Below, piece by piece: positions 1 through 9,941 of a stretch of 64,000 nt of DNA. This DNA is from Agromyces sp. ISL-38 (GTDB lineage: Bacteria > Actinomycetota > Actinomycetes > Actinomycetales > Microbacteriaceae), in contig NZ_JAGGPF010000002.1 of the NCBI RefSeq assembly GCF_018613935.1, positions 1 through 64,000 on the forward strand, written 5' to 3'. The position numbers were made by a program, and so were the translations under genes. Within the stretch, counting starts at the first letter, position 1, and each line of letters begins with the position of its first letter. The notes under the pieces were generated by a model. It was not told where the DNA came from. It was given only the letters and a program-made list of their open reading frames with translations, and did not search any database.

Positions 1-89
1 TTTGACCTGACCAAAGAACTGCCAATCACTGACAATCCATCAATCTCAAAGAAATCCCAAACACCAACCAAAGTTGATGCCCGAGGTTA

Positions 90-135
90 TTTGGCATTGA
101 ACATAGTGCACGCTGTTGAGTTCTCAAGAAACGGA
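90..135 (-). other. rRNA-type leader element (antitermination-like)
   Basis: On the minus strand this stretch carries the symmetric core TTGAGAACTCAA (116-127) followed by an AT-rich leader. TTGAGAACTCAA-type boxes are known from leaders and spacers of actinobacterial rRNA operons, where they belong to the antitermination/processing region. The surrounding 1-180 is AT-rich compared with the neighbouring genes and has no credible coding frame. I infer a 16S leader; the 16S gene would begin left of base 1. From 212 to 573 I see only the upstream promoter and no gene. Confidence 0.45.
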
Positions 136-182
136 CGCACCCGAGTTTCAGCCTTGCGACCTGCCCTCAGGGCAACCTCTCT

Positions 183-211
183 ACTATATCACTTCCGCAA
201 CCTGTTTCCAA
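183..211 (-). promoter_or_regulatory. Downstream promoter of the leftward (putative rRNA) transcript
   Basis: On the minus strand: -35 TTGGAA (206-211), exactly 17 bp, -10 TATAGT (183-188). Transcription would start near 176 and run out of the window at base 1. The match to a housekeeping sigma promoter is very good for this high-GC background. No open reading frame of typical codon use follows, which fits a stable-RNA leader rather than an mRNA. Confidence 0.55.
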
Positions 212-407
212 ACCGATCGGCCGGAGCTTCAGGCTGTGTTCACAGCTGGATTACGGGCCCGAAAGCCTGCATTCACAGTGGAAGTGAGTAGTCATCCTAG
301 GCGTTCAGACAGCGTCCGACAAGGGTTCTGATCTGATCGATTGGAAGGTCCCGCTTGAGGCCGGCGAGCTCTTCCGCTCCGCCGCACCTTTGGGGTGACG
401 AGTGATT

Positions 408-437
408 ACTTTACGCACGCCCCGGGCCCTCTGCCAA
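408..437 (-). promoter_or_regulatory. Upstream promoter of a leftward (putative rRNA) transcript
   Basis: Read on the minus strand there is a -35 TTGGCA (432-437), an 18-bp spacer and a -10 TAAAGT (408-413). The promoter points to the left edge of the window and lies upstream of a second promoter and a TTGAGAACTCAA leader element, the usual tandem-promoter arrangement of actinobacterial rRNA operons. The RNA itself is outside the window, so its identity is an inference. Confidence 0.5.
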
Positions 438-573
438 AACGGGCTTGCAGTCCGGGCGTGTCGCCCGGATTCCCGCCGATCCCGCCCAGAACGACCACCC
501 GAGCGCCGCGGTGGCCGCCGGCGGGAGGCGCCCGTGAACCAGCATCAGACGACTCCCCGCCCAGCGCGAGCAC

Positions 574-1422
<849 letters not shown>

Positions 1423-1518
1423 TCACGGAACCCTCCCCCTCCGACAGGTCGGTTCGCTCCTCGCGAATCGTGAGCGCATGCGTCCGCTCGACGCACTCAC
1501 CGCATACGATGGAGGGCT

Positions 1519-4500
1519 GTGCTTCCCACGATCACCTATCCCCCAGAGCTGCCGGTCTCCGGCCAGCGAGAGGAGATCGCGCGCGCCCTGCGCGACCACC
1601 AGGTCGTGATCGTCGCCGGCGCGACGGGCTCGGGAAAGACCACGCAGCTGCCGAAGATCTGCCTCGAGCTGGGCCGCGAGTCGATCGCGCACACCCAGCC
1701 GCGCCGCATCGCAGCTCGTACCATCGCCGAGCGCATCACCGAGGAGCTCGGCACCGAGCTCGGCGGCCTCGTCGGCTACCAGGTGCGGTTCACCGATCGT
1801 GTGAGCGAGTCGACCCGCATCAAGGTGATGACCGACGGGATCCTCCTCAACGAGATCCATCGCGACCGCGAGCTCCGCCGCTACGACACGATCATCATCG
1901 ACGAGGCGCACGAGCGCAGCCTCAACGTCGACTTCCTCCTCGGCTACCTGAAGCGCCTGCTTCCGCGCCGCCCCGACCTCAAGGTCATCGTGACGAGCGC
2001 GACGATCGACCCCGAGAGCTTCGCGAAGCACTTCGCGGATGCCGCGGGCACCCCCGCTCCGATTATCGAGGTGTCGGGTCGCACCTATCCGGTCGAGATC
2101 CGCTACCGGCCGCTCGTCGCCGAGACGGGTGCGGGCGACGACGCCGACGACGAGGGCGCTGCGGCCGAGGACAAGGACGTACAGCGCGGCATCCTCGAGG
2201 CCCTCGACGAGCTCGAGCGCGAGTCATCCGGCGACGTGCTCGTCTTCCTTTCGGGTGAGAGCGAGATCCGCGACGCCGAAGCGGCTGTGCGGGCGCACTA
2301 CGGCGGCTCGACGGGCTCGGCTCGCAGAGGCGGTGAGACCGAGGTGCTGCCGCTCTACGGGCGGCTCTCCTCCGCCGACCAGCACCGGGTGTTCGAGCCG
2401 TCGAAGATCGCCGGCTTGCGGCGGCGGGTGGTGCTCGCGACGAACGTGGCCGAGACGAGCCTCACGGTGCCCGGCATCCGCTACGTCGTCGATGCGGGAA
2501 CGGCACGCATCAGCCGGTACTCGGTGCGCTCCAAGGTGCAGCGACTGCCGATCGAGGCCATCTCGCAAGCCTCGGCGAACCAGCGCTCGGGGCGGTCGGG
2601 CCGCACAAGCGACGGCATCGCGATCCGCCTCTACTCCGAAGACGACTTCGAGCGCCGGCCCGAGTTCACCGATCCCGAGGTGCTGCGCACGAACCTCGCC
2701 GCGGTCATCCTGCAGATGGCCTCGCTCGGGCTCGGCGCGATCGAGGACTTCCCGTTCCTCACGCCGCCCGACTCGCGCGGCATCCGCGACGGGCTCGACC
2801 TCTTGAAGGAGCTCGGCGCGCTCGACGAGACGGCGTCGGGCGACGGGCCGCAGCTCGCTCGCATCGGCCGGCAGCTCGCTCGCCTCCCGATCGAGCCGCG
2901 ATTCGCGCGCATGGTGCTCGAGTCGAAGGCGCAGGGCGTCAGTCGCGAAGTGCTCGCGATCGTCGCCGGCCTCACGATCCAGGATCCTCGGGAGCGGCCG
3001 CTCGACAAGCGCGAGCAAGCCGACGGCTTCCACGCGCGGTTCGTCGACCCGACGAGCGACTTCCTCACGCTGCTGAACCTCTGGAACCACCTCGAGGAGC
3101 GGCATGGCGAGCTCTCGGGCAGCGCGTTCCGGCGCATGTGCAAGTCCGAGTTCCTGAACTACCTGCGCGTGCGCGAGTGGCAGGACCTCTACCGCCAGCT
3201 CGTGCGGCTTGCGAAGCCGCTCGGGTTGCACCTCGGTGAACCGAAGGTGAATCCCGACGGCATCCACCGCGCGCTGCTCGCCGGGCTGCTCTCGCACATC
3301 GGGCTTCGCGACGACACGCGCACGGGCAGCGGCCGCGGCGGCGCGGGCTCGACGCGAGAACAGCAGCAGCGCGGTCGGCGTCCGGCTGCCGAGTTCCTCG
3401 GCGCCCGGTCGGCGCGCTTCATGCTGTTCCCCGGGTCAGCCCTCGCGAAGAAGCCGCCGGCGGCCGTGATGAGCGCCGAGCTCGTCGAGACGAGCCGGCT
3501 CTTCGCCCGCACGAACGCGGCGATCGACCCCGCGTGGGCGGAGCAGCTCGCCGGGCCCCTCGCAAAGCGCAGCTTCAGCGAGCCGCGCTGGGAACGGCGG
3601 CAGGGAGCAGCCGTCGCCGATGAGAAGGTCACGCTCTTCGGCGTGCCGATCGTCGCGAAGCGGCGCCTCCAGCTCTCCCGCGTCGACCCCGAGCTCGCCC
3701 GCGAGCTCTTCATCCGTCACGCACTCGTCGAGGAGGACTGGGACACGAGCAGCCTCGACAAACGGCTCTTCGCGTTCCTGCGCAAGAACCGCGAGCTCCG
3801 CCGCGAGCTCGGCGAGGTCGAGGAGCGCACCCGGCGCCGCGACATCCTCGCCGGCGACGAAGCCGTCGTTTCGTTCTACGAGTCGAGGGTGCCGGCGGAT
3901 GTCGCCGACCCGCGCACATTCGAACGCTGGTGGCGCGGCGAGCATCGCGACCGGTCCGACCTGCTCACGATGTCGGCGGCCGACGTGCTCGGCGAGGACA
4001 CTCCCACCGATGACCGCGCCGGATTCCCCGATCGCTGGCGGCAGGGCGACCAGACGCTCTCGCTGCGATACCGCTTCGAACCCGGTGCAGAAGACGACGG
4101 CGTCACCGTGCTCGTGCCCCTCGTGCTGCTCGCGCGCCTCGAGCCGACCGGGTTCGACTGGCAGGTGCCGGGCCTGCGCGACGAGCTCATCACGGCGATG
4201 CTCCGCACGCTGCCGAAGGTACTGCGCCGTCAGGTCGTGCCTGCAGCGGAGTGGGCTGCGAAGATCGCGGCCGAGCTGCCCGACGGGCCCGAATCGGGCA
4301 CCGCCCGGGAGCCGTTCGCCGCCGTGATCGCGCAGGCGATCCGCCGGCTCACCTACGCCCCTGTCGATCCATCAGATTTCGACCTCGATCGGGTGCCGAC
4401 GCACCTGCGCATCTCGTTCCGCGCCGTCGACGAGCGCGGTCGCGCTCTCGGCGGCTCGAAAGACCTCCACGAGCTGCAGGAACGGCTCGCCGGGCAGACG

Positions 4501-5511
4501 CGGGCCGCCGTCGCGAAGGCGGTCGGCGCCGCGGCGCCCGCACCGAATGGCGAGCCCGTCGCTGCGGGCGGGCGCGGACCCGGGGCACGTGCGCGCAGCG
4601 CGGAGGCCGACTCCGGCGCGGCTGACGGGCGTGCAGCCGGCGGCTTCGAGCGCGCGGGCATCACGTCGTGGGAGTGGGACGAGCTTCCGGCGCACCTCGA
4701 CACGCGGCAGGCCGGGAACGTCATCCGCGCCTACCCGGCGCTCGTCGACGAGAAGACCTCGGTGGCGCTGCGGCTCGTCGCGACGGCGGAGGAACGCGAC
4801 AAGGCGTCGCGTCGTGGCATCCGTCGCCTACTTGTGCTCGCCACGCCGACGCCCGTCGCCTACGTGCAGGAGCACCTCTCGAACGAGGAGAAGCTCTCGC
4901 TCGCGGCGAGCGCCTACCCCGGCACCCGGGCCCTGCTCGACGACTGCCTCGCGGCGTGCGTCGACGCGGAACTCCGCGCCCGTCACCCCGACGGACTCGT
5001 ATGGACCCGCGCCGACTTCGAGGCCGTGCGCGATGCGATCGCCGCGGGCGTCGTGGAGCGGATGTTCGACACCGTCGCGCTCGTCGCGCGGATCCTGCGC
5101 ACTGCTCGCGAGGCCGACCGCGCGATCGCGGGCGCCTCGAGCATCCAGCTCATTGCGGCGCTCGGCGACCTGCGCACCCAGCTCGAGGGGCTCGTGCCCA
5201 GCGGCTTCGTCTCGGCGATCGGGCTCGAGCGGCTGCGCCACTTGCCTCGCTACCTCGACGCGATCGGCGTGCGCGTGCGGAAGCTCGTGGAGAACCCCGG
5301 TCGCGACCGACAGGCGATGAACCAGCTCGATGTCTCGATCGTCGCGTTCGAGGCGGCCGGCGGACGCATCCCGATCGATCCCGAGGCGCCCGAGCAGCTC
5401 GTTCGAGTGCGCTGGATGCTCGAGGAGCTCCGCGTCGGCCTCTTCGCGCAGGAGCTGCGGACGGCAGAGACCGTGTCACCGCAGCGCATCGCGAAAGCGC
5501 TCGCGGGCTGA
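1519..5511 (+). CDS. hrpA: ATP-dependent RNA helicase HrpA (1330 aa)
   Basis: DEAH-box (SF2) RNA helicase; HrpA in other bacteria acts on mRNA and on stalled or collided ribosomes. Walker A GATGSGKT is at residues 34-41, DEAH at 128-131, motif III as SAT and motif VI as QRSGRSGR near 353. The helicase-associated, OB-fold and long HrpA-specific C-terminal regions follow, giving the usual length of about 1300 aa. A Ser/Gly/Arg-rich linker near residue 605 separates the helicase core from the C-terminal half. The start is GTG at 1519 with GGAGGG at 1511-1516. No operon partner is evident. Confidence 0.95.
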   Translation: MLPTITYPPELPVSGQREEIARALRDHQVVIVAGATGSGKTTQLPKICLELGRESIAHTQPRRIAARTIAERITEELGTELGGLVGYQVRFTDRVSESTRIKVMTDGILLNEIHRDRELRRYDTIIIDEAHERSLNVDFLLGYLKRLLPRRPDLKVIVTSATIDPESFAKHFADAAGTPAPIIEVSGRTYPVEIRYRPLVAETGAGDDADDEGAAAEDKDVQRGILEALDELERESSGDVLVFLSGESEIRDAEAAVRAHYGGSTGSARRGGETEVLPLYGRLSSADQHRVFEPSKIAGLRRRVVLATNVAETSLTVPGIRYVVDAGTARISRYSVRSKVQRLPIEAISQASANQRSGRSGRTSDGIAIRLYSEDDFERRPEFTDPEVLRTNLAAVILQMASLGLGAIEDFPFLTPPDSRGIRDGLDLLKELGALDETASGDGPQLARIGRQLARLPIEPRFARMVLESKAQGVSREVLAIVAGLTIQDPRERPLDKREQADGFHARFVDPTSDFLTLLNLWNHLEERHGELSGSAFRRMCKSEFLNYLRVREWQDLYRQLVRLAKPLGLHLGEPKVNPDGIHRALLAGLLSHIGLRDDTRTGSGRGGAGSTREQQQRGRRPAAEFLGARSARFMLFPGSALAKKPPAAVMSAELVETSRLFARTNAAIDPAWAEQLAGPLAKRSFSEPRWERRQGAAVADEKVTLFGVPIVAKRRLQLSRVDPELARELFIRHALVEEDWDTSSLDKRLFAFLRKNRELRRELGEVEERTRRRDILAGDEAVVSFYESRVPADVADPRTFERWWRGEHRDRSDLLTMSAADVLGEDTPTDDRAGFPDRWRQGDQTLSLRYRFEPGAEDDGVTVLVPLVLLARLEPTGFDWQVPGLRDELITAMLRTLPKVLRRQVVPAAEWAAKIAAELPDGPESGTAREPFAAVIAQAIRRLTYAPVDPSDFDLDRVPTHLRISFRAVDERGRALGGSKDLHELQERLAGQTRAAVAKAVGAAAPAPNGEPVAAGGRGPGARARSAEADSGAADGRAAGGFERAGITSWEWDELPAHLDTRQAGNVIRAYPALVDEKTSVALRLVATAEERDKASRRGIRRLLVLATPTPVAYVQEHLSNEEKLSLAASAYPGTRALLDDCLAACVDAELRARHPDGLVWTRADFEAVRDAIAAGVVERMFDTVALVARILRTAREADRAIAGASSIQLIAALGDLRTQLEGLVPSGFVSAIGLERLRHLPRYLDAIGVRVRKLVENPGRDRQAMNQLDVSIVAFEAAGGRIPIDPEAPEQLVRVRWMLEELRVGLFAQELRTAETVSPQRIAKALAG

Positions 5512-5581
5512 CGCGTACGTCAAGTTCGTGAGCATGCTCGCCGGCCGCCATCCAGCACATCGCATGAGTGTCGTCGACCGC

Positions 5582-5610
5582 TAGACGTGAGCCAATCTCA
5601 GGACTATGCT
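5582..5610 (+). promoter_or_regulatory. Candidate promoter of the LVIVD-repeat gene
   Basis: TAGACG (5582-5587), 17 bp, TATGCT (5605-5610), about 45 bp before the ATG at 5656, which has its own Shine-Dalgarno. The -35 matches the consensus at four of six positions. Confidence 0.4.
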
Positions 5611-5655
5611 GTCCGCGAATTCTGGGAAAGGACTCACAGAAACCGGAGCAGGACG

Positions 5656-7599
5656 ATGCAACGACGCACGTCAATCATTACGGCTGCTGTCGGCGCCTTG
5701 GCGCTCTCAGCACTTGGATTCAGCGGGGCTGCGGTCGCGGACCCCGACGGACAGCATGGCACCGATGAGGGCCATCTCATCGGAACGGGCGAGTGGGGGA
5801 AGATCAATCTCCTCGATGTCGTCCGTCTCACGGACACGCCGGATCTCATCGCAGACGTCACGGTCTCGCCGGACGGCAATACGGCCTTCCTCGCCAACTG
5901 GGGTGAGCCCGACTGCGCCGGCCCGGAAACGGGCGGTCAGACCAGTCCGGATGCAGGCGCGTACATCGTCGACATCTCGGATATCGAAACCGATCCTGAA
6001 TCCGCGGAGTTGATCGGCTTCATCCCGTCGCACCAGGACACCCGCCCGGGCGAGGGGATGCAGGTCGTGGAGATCACCACCGCATACTTCAGCGGTGACG
6101 TGCTCGTCATGAACAACGAGCAGTGCGGGAAGAACGGCAAGGGCGGCGTCTCCCTCTTCGACGTCAGCGATCCGAGCAACCCGAAGAAGCTCTCCGAGAA
6201 CTTCGGTGACCGGGATCCGGGCGACCGCGACGCCAACCAGATCCACAGCGCGTTCGCCTGGGACGCGGGTGACAACGCCTACGTCGTGGTGACCGACAAC
6301 GAGGAGTTCCCCGACGTCGACATCTTCGACATCACCAAGCCGAACCGGCCCCGCCTGGTCGCCGAATACGACCTCAACGACTACAACGTCGACCAGCCCG
6401 ATCTCGGACTCACCGACTCCTTCCTCCACGACATGGTCGTGAAGCAGTTCGGCGATCGCTGGATCATGCTGCTGTCGTACTGGGACGGTGGCTACGTGCT
6501 CCTCGACGTCACCGACCCCGCCAACGCCGTCTTCCTCGGCGACACCGAGTTCGCCGACATCGACCCCGAACTCCTGGAGTCGCTCGGGGTCGCGCTCACC
6601 CCTGAGGGCAACGCGCACCAAGCGGAGTTCACGAAGGACGGCGCGCTCTTCATCGGCACCGACGAGGACTTCGCCCCCTACCGAACGGATGCATTCAAGA
6701 TCACGACCGGTCCCTTCCAAGGCGAGTACCCGTCGGTGATCGTGCCCGGCGGGCAGCCTCCCGCGATTCTCGACGATCTGACCCTCAGCGGGCCGGTCGT
6801 CTACGGCGGCTACGGTTGCCCGACGTCGGCTCCGCTGCCGAGCCCCGAGGACATCCCCGGATACCTCGACTCGCTCCAGCCCGGCGATGAGACGATCATC
6901 GTGCTCCAGCGCGGGCCATCCGGCGACCCGAGCGCGACCGAGGAGGCGTGCTTCCCCGGCGAGAAGGCCCACGAGGCGGCACTTGCCGGATGGGACGCCG
7001 TGGTGTTCGTTCAGCGGCACGTTGCGGTGGATGAGCCGTTCTGCGGTTCTGGCGCGTTCGTCGACGAGATCGTCGCCGTCTGCACGACCCACGAGGCGTT
7101 CCACAAGCTGTTCGGACTGGAGCCGGTCGAGGGACCGTGGACGTACCCGGAGAACCTCGCCATCGGCACCATCGGCGAGCGAATCGAAGTCGGGTCGATC
7201 TTCGACGGATGGGGATACGTCCACCTCTTCGACACCGCCACGCTCGAGGAACTGGACACCTACGCGATTCCCGAGGCGCATGATCCGACGTACGCGTTCG
7301 GCTACGGCGACCTCACCGTGCACGAGGTGGCGGTCGACCCGAACGACGAATCCCTCGCCTACCTGTCGTACTACTCGGGCGGCCTGCGGGCAATCCAGAT
7401 CGTGTGCGCCGGCACGCCGTACAACGCGGAGGACCCCACCATCGACAGGGCCACGTGCGAGCTCGTGGAAGTGGGCGGTTACCTCGACCCGGCCGGAAAC
7501 GACTTCTGGGGCGTCGAGACGTTCATCGGAGAGGACGGACTCACATACATCCTCGCCAGCGACCGTGACAGCGGCCTCTGGATCTTCACCGATCCCTGA
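5656..7599 (+). CDS. Secreted LVIVD-repeat protein with a PA-domain insertion
   Basis: Exported protein of about 647 aa. The ATG at 5656 (preceded by GGAGCAGGA) is preferred to an upstream start because it places MQRRTSIITAAVGALALSAL, a classic Sec signal peptide ending near AVADPDG, at the N-terminus. The body has LVIVD-type beta-propeller repeats: YIVDISD, SLFDVSDPSNPKKL, VDIFDITKPNRPRLV and YVLLDVTDPANAVFLGD. Between repeats, roughly at residues 360-470, sits a protease-associated-like segment with paired cysteines (GGYGCPTSAP, EEACFPGEKA). Such proteins are extracellular and probably bind partners or ligands; no catalytic residues are evident. A perfect hairpin terminator follows at 7622. 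Confidence 0.8.
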   Translation: MQRRTSIITAAVGALALSALGFSGAAVADPDGQHGTDEGHLIGTGEWGKINLLDVVRLTDTPDLIADVTVSPDGNTAFLANWGEPDCAGPETGGQTSPDAGAYIVDISDIETDPESAELIGFIPSHQDTRPGEGMQVVEITTAYFSGDVLVMNNEQCGKNGKGGVSLFDVSDPSNPKKLSENFGDRDPGDRDANQIHSAFAWDAGDNAYVVVTDNEEFPDVDIFDITKPNRPRLVAEYDLNDYNVDQPDLGLTDSFLHDMVVKQFGDRWIMLLSYWDGGYVLLDVTDPANAVFLGDTEFADIDPELLESLGVALTPEGNAHQAEFTKDGALFIGTDEDFAPYRTDAFKITTGPFQGEYPSVIVPGGQPPAILDDLTLSGPVVYGGYGCPTSAPLPSPEDIPGYLDSLQPGDETIIVLQRGPSGDPSATEEACFPGEKAHEAALAGWDAVVFVQRHVAVDEPFCGSGAFVDEIVAVCTTHEAFHKLFGLEPVEGPWTYPENLAIGTIGERIEVGSIFDGWGYVHLFDTATLEELDTYAIPEAHDPTYAFGYGDLTVHEVAVDPNDESLAYLSYYSGGLRAIQIVCAGTPYNAEDPTIDRATCELVEVGGYLDPAGNDFWGVETFIGEDGLTYILASDRDSGLWIFTDP

Positions 7600-7621
7600 T
7601 CTGAGGAAGGAGATCCAACAC

Positions 7622-7651
7622 GAAGAGGGCGGGCATCATCCCGCCCTCTTC
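7622..7651 (+). terminator. Rho-independent-type hairpin
   Basis: Perfect 12-bp inverted repeat GAAGAGGGCGGG / CCCGCCCTCTTC with a 6-nt loop, 22 bp after the stop of the LVIVD-repeat gene. There is no long T tract, which is usual for actinobacterial terminators. Confidence 0.85.
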
Positions 7652-7723
7652 CGCGTCGGCGGTCAGATGAGCAATTCGGCGCCGTCGGGGCCGCCGCATC
7701 CGCATCGATAGAGTGGTCGGACT

Positions 7724-8932
7724 GTGGGAAGCTACTCCGAACTGCTCAAGACCTCGGGCGTTGCACGCATCATCGCCGCCCAGCTCGCAGCACGGTTCCC
7801 ATCGGGCATGCTCTCGCTCGCGTTCCTCCTGCACGTCGAGCAGCAGACCGGCTCGTACGGGGCAGCCGGCCTCGTGCTCGCGGCGACCTCGATCGGCCAG
7901 GCCATCGCCGGCCCGCTCACGAGCCGACTCATGGGTCAGCTCGGAATGCGACCGGTGCTGGTCTCCACGCTCGTCGTGTGCGTCGCGGCCGTGGTCGCCA
8001 TCGCGGTACTGCCGCTCACGGTGCCGCTCTACATGGCGATCGGATTCGTTGCAGGGCTCTCGACCCCTCCCGTGCAGCCAGCGGTGCGCACGATCTACCC
8101 GAAGATGGTGAACTCCCGGCAACTCACCCCGCTCTTCTCACTCGACGCCTCGGCGCAGGAGATCATCTGGGTCGTCGGGCCGGTCGTGACCACGTTCGTC
8201 TCGACGCAGATCGGCACCGAGTGGGGAATCCTGCTCGCCGCCGCGCTCATGATCGGGGGCGGCGCCTGGTTCATCGCCTCCCCCGAACTCGGTCGGGTGC
8301 GCATCCCACGCTCGAAGCGTCGCCTCGGCGTCGTGCTGACGCGACCGCCCGTGCTGCTCGCCACGGTCGTCGGCTTCCTCCTCATCGGCGCGGCTGCGGC
8401 GATCGAGGCGGGCGTCGTGGCCGTCTTCGGGCACGACGGCGCGAACGCCGGGATCGTGCTCGCGATCTTCTCTATCGGCAGCCTCGCCGGCGGTCTCTTC
8501 CTCGGTCATGTGCCGATCGGCCCGTGGTCGACGGCCCGGCGCATGTTCATCGTGTTCGCCGGCACCGCGCTCGCGGCGTTCTCGATGGACTTCTGGTGGC
8601 TCGCCGTCACCCTCTTCATCGCCGGCATCGGCCTCGCACCCGCGCTCGCGGTGCTCTTCGGGATCGTCTCGGCGAGCGTGAAGTTCTCCGACACGGCCGA
8701 GGCCTACGGATGGGTCGGCACCGGCCAGCTCATCGGCGCGGCACTGGGCTCGGCCCTCGCGGGCTTCCTCATCGACGGCTACGGCGCGGTGGGCGCCTTC
8801 TGGGCCGCTGGGGTGCTTGCGCTCCTCGGCTTCGTCGTGCCCGCGCTCGCCCGGCGTTGGCATCCCGACCTCCGAGGCCGTGACGCGAGCCCCATCCCCG
8901 ACACCGAACCGGTGCCGGTCACCCCCAGCTGA
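7724..8932 (+). CDS. MFS transporter (12 TM, 402 aa)
   Basis: Inner-membrane major facilitator with about 12 hydrophobic segments. Substrate is unknown; the overall pattern resembles small drug or sugar exporters of actinobacteria. The start is GTG at 7724 (MGSYSELLKTSGVARIIAAQ), a typical N-terminus for this group; a TAGAGT hexamer at 7710-7715 lies 8 nt upstream. It is followed after 13 bp by the frameshifted aldo/keto reductase, so the two may have formed a transcription unit. Confidence 0.85.
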   Translation: MGSYSELLKTSGVARIIAAQLAARFPSGMLSLAFLLHVEQQTGSYGAAGLVLAATSIGQAIAGPLTSRLMGQLGMRPVLVSTLVVCVAAVVAIAVLPLTVPLYMAIGFVAGLSTPPVQPAVRTIYPKMVNSRQLTPLFSLDASAQEIIWVVGPVVTTFVSTQIGTEWGILLAAALMIGGGAWFIASPELGRVRIPRSKRRLGVVLTRPPVLLATVVGFLLIGAAAAIEAGVVAVFGHDGANAGIVLAIFSIGSLAGGLFLGHVPIGPWSTARRMFIVFAGTALAAFSMDFWWLAVTLFIAGIGLAPALAVLFGIVSASVKFSDTAEAYGWVGTGQLIGAALGSALAGFLIDGYGAVGAFWAAGVLALLGFVVPALARRWHPDLRGRDASPIPDTEPVPVTPS

Positions 8933-8945
8933 CCGAGGAGCACGG

Positions 8946-9781
8946 ATGTCGCAGCCTTCCCTTCCCGCCGCCCCCTTCCTGCCGCTCGCCGACGGCCGCA
9001 GCATCCCACAGCTCGGCTACGGCCTCTACAAGGTGCCGCCGCCGGATGCCGCCCGCCTCAGCCTCGCCGCGATCACACTGGGATACCGCCACCTCGATAC
9101 CGCCGCGTTCTACGGCAACGAGCGCGAGGTCGGCGAGGCGGTGCGTGCCGCGCCCGTGGCGCGCGAGGAGCTCTTCGTGACGAGCAAGGTGTGGAAGGAC
9201 GACAACGGTTTCGACGAGACCCTGCGGGCCTTCGACGGCTCGATCGCCCGGCTCGGGCTCGAGTCGCTCGACCTCTACTCATCCACTGGCCCGTGCCCTC
9301 CACCGACCGCTACGTCGAGACGTGGCGCGCGCTCATCCGCTTGCAGCGGGAGGGCCGCGTGCGATCGATCGGCGTCGCGAACTTCCATCCTCACCACCTC
9401 GAGCGGATCGTCGCCGAGACGGGAGTCGCTCCGGTCGTGAACCAGGTGGAGCTGCATCCGTGGCTGCCGCAGTCGCAGCTGCGTGCGTTCGACGCGGCGC
9501 ACGGCATCCGCACCGAAGCGTGGTCGCCGCTCGCCCGCGGTCGCGTGCTCGGCACGCCGCTGCTCGACGAGCTCGCCGCGAAGCATCGCCGCACGCCGGC
9601 GCAGATCGTGCTGCGGTGGCACGTGCAGCTCGGCAACGTGGTGATTCCGAAGGCATCGTCGGCCGCTCGCATCCGCGAGAACCTCGACGTGTTCGGCTTC
9701 GCGCTCGACGCCGAGGATCTCGCCGCGATCGCGACGCTCGAGACCGGTGAGCGCACGGGCCGGGACCCCGACGACGACTGA
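8946..9781 (+). pseudogene. Aldo/keto reductase broken by a 1-nt frameshift
   Basis: The ATG at 8946 has GAGGAG upstream and begins MSQPSLPAAPFLPLADGRSI. The frame runs to ESLDLY at 9278 and then fails; the continuation [19 protein letters not shown] is in the next frame and runs to the TGA at 9779-9781. Reading CTCTAC(C)TCATCCACTGG, with one extra C after 9278, restores a 278-aa enzyme, the same length as the AKR at 574-1410. The frameshift falls just before the catalytic His of the IHW motif, so a truncated product would be inactive. Everything else is well conserved, so either the mutation is very recent or it is a base-call error. Confidence 0.85.
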
Positions 9782-9929
9782 TCGACCGCGCCGCATCCGG
9801 CGCGAACGACCCGGCTGAACGCATGGCTCGAGTGGAACGTTGGGGCCGTTCGACGACTCACAGCGAAGCGCAATCCGATCGTGACCGGACTCCCAGCGTG
9901 GGTCCAGACATCCGATTCCCGCCCGGGAA

Positions 9930-9935
9930 TACAGT
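9930..9935 (+). promoter_or_regulatory. -10 element of a leaderless start (TACAGT)
   Basis: TACAGT ends exactly 6 nt before the ATG at 9942 and no Shine-Dalgarno is present; the mRNA probably starts at the start codon. Confidence 0.55.
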
Positions 9936-9941
9936 GAGCCC

